DNA of 57,162 bases, from assembly GCA_019118605.1 (NCBI GenBank), contig DWYP01000038.1:1-57162 (forward strand). Direction: 5' to 3'. Below the pieces are notes generated by a model. That model was not told where the DNA came from. It saw only the letters and a list, made by a program, of their open reading frames with translations, and did no database searches. This stretch comes from Candidatus Alistipes faecavium. GTDB lineage: Bacteria; Bacteroidota; Bacteroidia; Bacteroidales; Rikenellaceae. Position 1 is the first letter of the stretch. Each line of letters starts with the position of its first letter. Made by a program: the position numbers and the translations under genes. Shown here piece after piece: positions 51,838-57,162 of the stretch.

Positions 51838-53061
51838 TTATTCCTCGATGCGCGAGTCCTTCAGTCCGAGGAAATAGAGGATTCCGTCGAGCCCGATTGT
51901 CGAAATCGACTGGCGCGCCGTGGCCTTGACCTTCGGCTTGGCGTGGAAAGCGATTCCGAGGCCTGCGAGGTTGAGCATCGGGAGGTCGTTCGCCCCGTCT
52001 CCTACGGCCACCGACTGCGCGATGTTGATCGACTCGAACTGGCAGAGCAGACGCAGCAGCTCGGCCTTGCGGCGCCCGTCGACGATCTCCCCGACATAGC
52101 GTCCCGTGAGTTTTCCGTCTTCGATCTCCAGCTCGTTGGCATATACGTAGTCGAACCCGTACTTCTGTCGGAGGTAGTTTCCGAAGTATGTGAAACCTCC
52201 CGAGAGGATTGCGGTCTTGTATCCCACGCGCTTGAGGATGGTCATCATGCGCTCGAGCCCCTCGGTGATGGGGAGGTTGCGGGCTATGTCCTCCATGACC
52301 GAGACATCGAGGCCCTTGAGCAGCGCGACGCGGCGTGTGAAGCTTTCGCAGAAGTCGATCTCCCCGCGCATGGCGCTGGCAGTGATCTCCCGCACCTGGT
52401 TCCCGACCCCTGCGCGTTCGGCGAGTTCGTCGATCACTTCGGTCTCGATGAGCGTGGAGTCCATGTCGAAGCAGATCAGTCGTCGGCTGCGGCGGTAAAT
52501 GTCGTCCTTCTGGAAGGAGACGTCGAGTCCTATTTCGGAGAGGTTCATGAACCCCTCCTGCATGGTGCTCCGCTCCTCGTCGGAGAGCGTTCCTCGCACG
52601 GAGAGCTCGATGCAGGCCTTTGCCGCGCGGTCGTCCTCGCGCAGGGGCATGCGGCCCGTCAGACGCTTTATGGCGTCGATGTTGAGACCGTGCTCCGCGA
52701 CGACCTTCGTCACCTCGGCGATATGCCGTGCGGTGACGATTCTTCCGAGCAGGGTGATGATGTACCGGTTCTTTCCCTGGAGGCCGACCCAAGCGTTGTA
52801 CCGCTCCTCGGAGATGGGCGTGAAGCGGATCATCACCCCGAGTTCGGAGGCTTTGAACAGCAGCTCCTTCATGATGCTTCCGGATCGGTCGGAGGTGGTC
52901 ATGATGAGGATTCCGAGCGTCAGCGACTGGTGGATGTTCGCCTGCCCGATGTCGAGGATGAAGGCGTCGTACCGGGCGAGGATTTCGGTCAGCGACGAAG
53001 TCATTCCGGGCTTGTCCTCTCCGGAGATGTTTATCTGGATGATCTCAACGGCATTTTCCAT
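51838..53061 (-). CDS. serB: Phosphoserine phosphatase with N-terminal ACT domains (SerB)
   Basis: The 407-aa enzyme performs the last step of serine synthesis. Two ACT-type domains cover about 1-170 (IIQINISGEDKPGMTSSLTEIL at the start), followed by a HAD phosphatase: motif I CFDMDSTLIETEVIDELA near 195, motif II ILSGGFTYFG near 288, a Lys in GRRKAELL, and motif III VAVGDGANDLPML near 355. The ACT pair suggests allosteric control by an amino acid. It heads the operon with the two DUF5689 genes. Confidence 0.93.
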   Translation of the reverse strand: MENAVEIIQINISGEDKPGMTSSLTEILARYDAFILDIGQANIHQSLTLGILIMTTSDRSGSIMKELLFKASELGVMIRFTPISEERYNAWVGLQGKNRYIITLLGRIVTARHIAEVTKVVAEHGLNIDAIKRLTGRMPLREDDRAAKACIELSVRGTLSDEERSTMQEGFMNLSEIGLDVSFQKDDIYRRSRRLICFDMDSTLIETEVIDELAERAGVGNQVREITASAMRGEIDFCESFTRRVALLKGLDVSVMEDIARNLPITEGLERMMTILKRVGYKTAILSGGFTYFGNYLRQKYGFDYVYANELEIEDGKLTGRYVGEIVDGRRKAELLRLLCQFESINIAQSVAVGDGANDLPMLNLAGLGIAFHAKPKVKATARQSISTIGLDGILYFLGLKDSRIEE

Positions 53062-53096
53062 GATAGTTTCTGTTGGTAAGGGTCAAAAAGCGAAGA

Positions 53097-53104
53097 CAAA
53101 GTTA
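53097..53104 (-). promoter_or_regulatory. -7 element of the serB operon
   Basis: TAACTTTG on the minus strand lies 35 bp before the serB ATG. A matching -33 TTTG is not clear. Confidence 0.5.
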
Positions 53105-53125
53105 ATAAAGTTCTCTTTTTTTTGG

Positions 53126-53133
53126 TATTTTTG
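53126..53133 (+). promoter_or_regulatory. -7 element of the MscS-type channel gene
   Basis: TATTTTTG lies 19 bp before the ATG at 53153, divergent from the serB promoter. Confidence 0.45.
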
Positions 53134-53152
53134 TGGTCAAAACTTGGAACGA

Positions 53153-54070
53153 ATGCTTTTGAATTTTCTTGCAACGGAGGCTCCGGCCCCGCTGATCGTG
53201 CCGGACAGCATCCAGAAGGCGAATTTCGTCGAGGCGGTGCAGAAACTTGCGAACCTCGACGTGAAGGAGATCCTCCACGACCTGGTGGGCCAGGCCGTAT
53301 GGATCGTCATCAAACTGTTGATCGCCCTGGCGGTTTACTATATCGGGCGATGGGTTCTCCACCGCATCGTGCGGCTTGTTGAGCGGGCCATGGAGCGCCG
53401 CCAGGTGGATGTATCGCTGCGCTCGTTCACGCTCAATACGATCCGTGCGGTCTTTCTTCTTCTGCTGCTTCTGATCGTTGTTTCGACGCTGGGCGTGAAT
53501 GTGACGTCGCTCATTGCCGTGGCGTCGGCCGCGACGCTGGCCATCGGTATGGCATTGAGCGGCACGGCGCAGAACTTTGCCGGCGGGGTGATGATTATGC
53601 TGATGAAGCCCTACCGCGTGGGCGACTACATCTCGGCGCAGGGACAGTCGGGGACCGTGCGGGAGATCAAGCTCTTCTCGACGGTGATCACGACGACCGA
53701 CAACCAGACGATCTACATCCCGAACAACTCGATCGCCACGGCGATCATCGACAACTACTCGACGGCCGAACTTCGGCGTGTGGACTGGACGGTGGGGATC
53801 TCCTACGGCGACGACGTGGACGCGGCGCGCGGGGCGATTCTTGCGATGCTGAAGGGCGATCCGCGGATTCTTCCCGATCCGGAGCCGGTGGTGTGGGTTG
53901 CGGCGCTTGCCGACAGCTCGGTGAACCTTACGATCCGCTGCTGGACGCAAAACGCCGACTACTGGAACGTCTTTTACGAATACAACGAACGTTTTTACAA
54001 GGAGCTGCCCCGGCATGGCATCAGCTTCCCCTTCCCCCAGATGGACGTCCACCTGAAGAAGGAGTCGTGA
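53153..54070 (+). CDS. MscS family mechanosensitive ion channel
   Basis: The 305-aa protein has three transmembrane segments: about 40-60 (WIVIKLLIALAVYYI), 100-120 (RAVFLLLLLLIVVSTLG), and the pore-lining helix near 124-150 (Ala/Gly-rich ASAATLAIGMALSGTAQNFAGG). The beta domain of the family follows (MKPYRVGDYISAQGQSGTVREI), then IPNNSI and a C-terminal alpha/beta cage. It releases solutes on hypo-osmotic shock. The start at 53153 fits the -7 box; the frame is open upstream across serB only by chance. Confidence 0.92.
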   Translation: MLLNFLATEAPAPLIVPDSIQKANFVEAVQKLANLDVKEILHDLVGQAVWIVIKLLIALAVYYIGRWVLHRIVRLVERAMERRQVDVSLRSFTLNTIRAVFLLLLLLIVVSTLGVNVTSLIAVASAATLAIGMALSGTAQNFAGGVMIMLMKPYRVGDYISAQGQSGTVREIKLFSTVITTTDNQTIYIPNNSIATAIIDNYSTAELRRVDWTVGISYGDDVDAARGAILAMLKGDPRILPDPEPVVWVAALADSSVNLTIRCWTQNADYWNVFYEYNERFYKELPRHGISFPFPQMDVHLKKES

Positions 54071-54127
54071 TGCCGCCCGCGGGGGCGGGGCAGACGCCAC
54101 AAATAATAACTAAACCTTACGAAAATT

Positions 54128-54544
54128 ATGGAACTGAAAGAGATTCTGGCCATTTCGGGCCAACCGGGCCTTTACAAATATGTGGCGCAGTCGACGCGCG
54201 GCGTGATCGTGGAGTCGCTGCTCGACGGACGGCGCATGAACGCTTCGGCGCAGTCCCGCGTGAGCGCGCTGTCGGAGATATCGATGTTCACCGAGGGCGA
54301 CGACATTCCTCTTGCCGACGTTTTCACGCGCATCTACGAACATACGGGCGGCAAGGAGGCGATCAGCCCGAAGTCGAGCCCCGAGGAGCTGAAGGCCGCC
54401 TTCGCGGAGGTGCTTCCGGAGTACGACCGCGAGCGGGTGCACGTCTCGGACATCAAGAAGTGCTTCGCGTGGTACAACACGCTGCTGCAGGCCGGGTTCA
54501 CGGAGTTCAAGCTCCCGGCCGAGGATCAGCCCTCCGAGGAGTAA
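54128..54544 (+). CDS. DUF5606 family protein
   Basis: The 138-aa cytosolic protein opens with MELKEILAISGQPGLYKYVAQSTRGVIVESL, the signature of the Bacteroidetes-specific DUF5606. A helical C-terminal half (KCFAWYNTLLQAG) and an acidic end follow. The function is unknown. It starts 57 bp after the channel gene and may be cotranscribed with it. Confidence 0.85.
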   Translation: MELKEILAISGQPGLYKYVAQSTRGVIVESLLDGRRMNASAQSRVSALSEISMFTEGDDIPLADVFTRIYEHTGGKEAISPKSSPEELKAAFAEVLPEYDRERVHVSDIKKCFAWYNTLLQAGFTEFKLPAEDQPSEE

Positions 54545-54614
54545 CCCTTTCCGGCGACCTCGGCCTGCCGCACGGAACCGGCGGCCCCGGCCTGCCGCAT
54601 TGAACCGCCAAGAA

Positions 54615-54655
54615 CACAGGAGCCGGTTCCTCGTCGCGAGGAACCGGCTCCTGTG
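54615..54655. terminator. Long hairpin between DUF5606 gene and dusB
   Basis: CACAGGAGCCGGTTCCTCG (from 54615) pairs with CGAGGAACCGGCTCCTGTG (to 54655) across a three-base loop, a perfect 19-bp stem between convergent genes. Flanking T runs are absent, so it may act mainly as an mRNA-stabilising or blocking stem. Confidence 0.65.
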
Positions 54656-54685
54656 CGTCATACCATGCCCGAAGCTGCCGCCGGG

Positions 54686-55708
54686 TCAGAGGTTGTGCGA
54701 GAGGGGCGCGGGCACCGCCGCCGAAAGGTCATAGGCTCCCCACCGCTCGGCCACGTAGTCGAGCGTGGCGAAGAGCTCCCCGACGTCGAGCGACGTCACG
54801 AGCTTGAGCCGCGTGGACTTGAAGTCGGGCAGCCCCTTGAAATAGTTGGTCAGGTGGCGCCTCATTTCGAGAATTCCCACATGGTCCCCCTTGATTTCGA
54901 GCGACTTCCGCAGGTGCTCCTTGGCAATGGCCACGCGCTCCGTGACAGAGGGCTGGGGTAGGACCTCTCCCGTGGCGAGATAGTGCTTCACCTCGCGGAA
55001 GATCCACGGACGGCCGTACGTCGCGCGCCCGATCATTATGCCGTCGACGCCGTATCGGTCGAACATCTCCCGGGCCTTGGGCCCCGAGTCGACGTCGCCG
55101 TTCCCGATGATCGGGATCCGGATCTGCGGGTTGTTCTTCACGCGTCCGATGAGCGTCCAGTCGGCCTCTCCGCGGTACATCTGCGCGCGCGTGCGGCCGT
55201 GGATCGTGAGGGCCGCGATTCCGACGTCCTGCAGGCGCAGGGCAATCTCCTCGATGTTCTTCGACTCTTCGTCCCACCCGAGGCGCGTCTTCACCGTCAC
55301 GGGCTTGTTCACCGCGCGCACGATCTGTCGCGTCATCTCGACCATCAGGTCGGGGTTGCGCATCATTCCCGACCCTGCGCCGCGCCCGGCGATCTTCTTC
55401 ACCGGGCAACCGAAGTTGATGTCTATGAGGTCGGGCCCCGCGGCCTCGGCCATGCGCGCCGCCTCGACCATCGGTTCGATCAGGTGTCCGTAGATCTGGA
55501 TGCCCACGGGCCGCTCGGCGTCGTCTATTTCGAGCTTCTTGAGCGATTTTGCAGCGTCGCGGATCAGGCCGTCCGAGGAGATGAACTCCGTGTATACGAC
55601 ATCGGCTCCGAAGCGTTTGCACATGTATCGGAACGAGGGGTCGGTGACGTCCTCCATGGGTGCGAGCAGCAGGGGCTGTTCTCCGAGGTCTATGTCGGCG
55701 ATTTTCAT
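54686..55708 (-). CDS. dusB: tRNA-dihydrouridine synthase (DusB-like)
   Basis: The 340-aa flavoprotein reduces uridines in the tRNA D-loop. It has the TIM-barrel start LLLAPMEDVTDPSFR, YTEFISSDGL, the catalytic Cys in DINFGCPVKKIAGRGAGSGMM near 105, KTRLGWDEES, the His in LTIHGRTRAQMY, and the FMN phosphate-binding GNGDV and DGIMIGRATYGRPWIF. Its start overlaps the upstream CNNM/CorC gene by 4 bp (ATGA), so both belong to one operon. Confidence 0.93.
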   Translation of the reverse strand: MKIADIDLGEQPLLLAPMEDVTDPSFRYMCKRFGADVVYTEFISSDGLIRDAAKSLKKLEIDDAERPVGIQIYGHLIEPMVEAARMAEAAGPDLIDINFGCPVKKIAGRGAGSGMMRNPDLMVEMTRQIVRAVNKPVTVKTRLGWDEESKNIEEIALRLQDVGIAALTIHGRTRAQMYRGEADWTLIGRVKNNPQIRIPIIGNGDVDSGPKAREMFDRYGVDGIMIGRATYGRPWIFREVKHYLATGEVLPQPSVTERVAIAKEHLRKSLEIKGDHVGILEMRRHLTNYFKGLPDFKSTRLKLVTSLDVGELFATLDYVAERWGAYDLSAAVPAPLSHNL

Positions 55709-56988
55709 GCTTCTTCGGGTTCTTGCGGACGGTGGGTGACGAGTATTTTGTCGATTCGGGCTCCGTCCATGTCGACGATTTCGAACGAGAAACCGCACCA
55801 TTCGAGTTTTTCGCCCGTTGCGGGGATATGTCCGAGCAGGTCGAGGATCAGACCGCTGACGGTGTTGTAGGCATTGGCGGGGAAGTCGTCCTCGACGCCG
55901 AACGCGGCGAGGAAGTCGTAGAAGGGGCACTGCCCGTCGACGAGTGCGCTACCGTCGTCGCGTCGCACGATGTCGGGTTCCTCGCGGGGGTCGGGGAGTT
56001 CGCCGACGAGCGCCTCGAAGATGTCTTTGAGGGTGATGATTCCGCGGGTGACACCGAATTCGTCGCAGATGATTCCGTACCCGAGCTGTTCGTTGCGGAG
56101 CTGTTCGAGGGCGTTGTAGACTTCGAACTCCTCGTGGAAGAATTTTCCGGGAGTGATCAGTTTTCGGATATCGAAGTCGGGATCGGTCAGGTGGAGGAAT
56201 AGGTCTTTGAGATAGACCACGCCGAGGATTCTGTCGAGGCTTCCGTCGCCGACGGGGTAACGGTTGTGGGGGGCCTGCGCGACGATTCCGTGAATCTGTT
56301 CGGGCGTCATGGCGACGTCGATCCATGCGATTTCGCTTCGGTGGGTCATGATCGACTCGACGGTCCGGTCCCCGAGCGAGAAGACGCGGCCGACGATCTG
56401 CTGTTCGACCTGCTGCACCTCGCCGTCCTCGGCACCCTCCTGGATGATCGAGCGGATTTCGGCCTCTGTGACCTTGCTTCCGGACTCCCGGAGCCCCAGC
56501 AGCCGGGTAACGGCGGCGGTGCTTTTGGCGAGGAGCCAGACGAATGGCGAGGCGATGGCAGCGAGGAGTCCCATGGGGCGCGCTACGATCTTTGCGGCGC
56601 GTTCTGCGGCGTTCATGCCGATGCGTTTGGGGACGAGTTCGCCGAAGATGATGGTCAGGTAGGTGACGACGATGACGATGGCGACCTGTGCGATGACGGT
56701 TGCCGTCCGGACGGGTATTCCGAGGGTGGCGAGGCTGGTTCCGAACCTGGCGGCGAGGGTATCTCCGGAGTAGATACCGGTAAGGATTCCGATCAGGGTG
56801 ATTCCGATCTGCACGGTGGATAGGAATCGGTCGGGGTCTTTGGCGAGTTTGAGGGCTTTTCGTGCACCTTTGCTGCCCTGCCGGGCCTGCATTTCGAGGT
56901 TCGACTTCCGGGCGGAGACGAGAGCCATTTCGGACATGGCGAATACTCCGTTGAGGAGGATCAGGATGACGATGATGAGAATTTCCAT
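55705..56988 (-). CDS. CNNM/CorC family transporter (DUF21, CBS pair, CorC_HlyC domain)
   Basis: The 427-aa membrane protein has a DUF21 transmembrane domain (1 to about 190, with LLNGVFAMSEMALVSARKSNLE and LTIIFGELVPKRIG), a CBS pair (about 205-330, VESIMTHRSEIAW; ICDEFGVTRGIITLKDIFE), and a C-terminal CorC_HlyC domain (about 345-420). It is a full-length relative of magnesium efflux/resistance proteins, unlike the shorter paralogue at 11944-12993. The start at 56988 (MEILIIVILILLNG) begins the first membrane helix. Confidence 0.92.
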   Translation of the reverse strand: MEILIIVILILLNGVFAMSEMALVSARKSNLEMQARQGSKGARKALKLAKDPDRFLSTVQIGITLIGILTGIYSGDTLAARFGTSLATLGIPVRTATVIAQVAIVIVVTYLTIIFGELVPKRIGMNAAERAAKIVARPMGLLAAIASPFVWLLAKSTAAVTRLLGLRESGSKVTEAEIRSIIQEGAEDGEVQQVEQQIVGRVFSLGDRTVESIMTHRSEIAWIDVAMTPEQIHGIVAQAPHNRYPVGDGSLDRILGVVYLKDLFLHLTDPDFDIRKLITPGKFFHEEFEVYNALEQLRNEQLGYGIICDEFGVTRGIITLKDIFEALVGELPDPREEPDIVRRDDGSALVDGQCPFYDFLAAFGVEDDFPANAYNTVSGLILDLLGHIPATGEKLEWCGFSFEIVDMDGARIDKILVTHRPQEPEEA

Positions 56989-57014
56989 GTGTCGGTTCGG
57001 GGTATTTCGGAAGA

Positions 57015-57046
57015 CAAAGATAATGCAAGCGGAGCGAAAAGCCAAA
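57015..57046 (-). promoter_or_regulatory. Promoter of the CNNM/CorC-dusB operon
   Basis: On the minus strand TTTG (57043-57046) and TATCTTTG (57015-57022) are 20 nt apart, a full consensus match 27 bp before the ATG. Confidence 0.75.
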
Positions 57047-57064
57047 AGAAAGGGGTGCAGGCGA

Positions 57065-57094
57065 TTGGTTATTCGGTGAAAAGCGTTAAATTTG
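57065..57094 (+). promoter_or_regulatory. Promoter of the gene at the right edge
   Basis: TTG (57065-57067) and TAAATTTG (57087-57094) are 19 nt apart, 20 bp before the ATG at 57115. Confidence 0.6.
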
Positions 57095-57114
57095 CGGTCG
57101 AAAATCAAAAGGAC

Positions 57115-57162
57115 ATGAATATCGAGAACTATATTTCGGGAGCGGTTCGGCAGGCGGTCGAG
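57115..57162 (+). CDS. Partial CDS, possibly arginyl-tRNA synthetase N terminus
   Basis: Only the first 16 codons are inside the window (MNIENYISGAVRQAVE). The opening, with an amphipathic helix ending near Ala-Val, resembles Bacteroidetes ArgS N termini as I remember them. The evidence is thin; only the presence of a start with a good promoter is firm. Confidence 0.4.
   Translation, partial: MNIENYISGAVRQAVE

Noticed and set aside
52499..53152. Upstream extension of the MscS-type gene across serB
   Set aside because: It overlaps serB on the opposite strand and has no similarity; the ATG at 53153 lies just after a -7 box.

Overview
The window looks like chromosomal DNA of a high-G+C gut Bacteroidales, most likely Alistipes or a close Rikenellaceae relative. 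The reasons are the Bacteroidetes-type promoters (TTTG, 18-20 nt, then TAnnTTTG) in front of many genes, a SusC/SusD operon with DUF1735 and BACON domains, families largely limited to this phylum (DUF4251, DUF5606, DUF5689), and strongly GC-biased third codon positions. The genus is inferred from general resemblance, not from a marker-gene comparison.

Layout. 1-6958: a tRNA-Lys(CTT) with its own promoter and terminator, a secreted GH2-like protein lacking the usual catalytic motif, a small HsdR_N-like protein, a LytS/LytTR-type two-component system, a long-chain acyl-CoA ligase and plsY. 7081-11300: a YitT membrane protein, miaB and a DEAD-box helicase, probably one operon, closed by GC-rich tandem repeats and a terminator. 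11385-24009: housekeeping and surface genes (CNNM transporter, metallophosphoesterase, methyltransferase, CvfB-like RNA-binding protein, CocE-type hydrolase, uvrA, a DUF4251 protein, ispF, pepD).

24194-41345 is the accessory centrepiece, a polysaccharide/glycoprotein utilization locus. A sialidase is divergent from susC-susD-DUF1735 lipoprotein-M60 peptidase-GH109, followed by a sulfatase and an outer-membrane beta-barrel protein under separate promoters. Sialidase, sulfatase, alpha-N-acetylgalactosaminidase (GH109) and an enhancin/mucinase-like M60 peptidase are the activities needed to strip and cut mucin-type O-glycoproteins. The SusC/D pair would import the released glycans or glycopeptides.

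41439-49122 carries alanine dehydrogenase and the branched-chain operon leuA-leuC-leuD-cimA-leuB. The fourth gene closely resembles Leptospira-type (R)-citramalate synthase, so the operon probably serves both leucine and threonine-independent isoleucine synthesis. It has a leader of about 270 nt with several hairpins. 49184-57162 holds obg, an operon of serB and two overlapping DUF5689 lipoproteins, an MscS channel, a DUF5606 protein, dusB with a CNNM/CorC transporter gene, and the first 16 codons of a probable argS.

No CRISPR array, insertion sequence, phage gene or rRNA was seen. Intergenic spaces repeatedly contain short GC-rich tandem repeats with unit lengths of 9, 16, 18, 19, 30, 42 and 50 bp.
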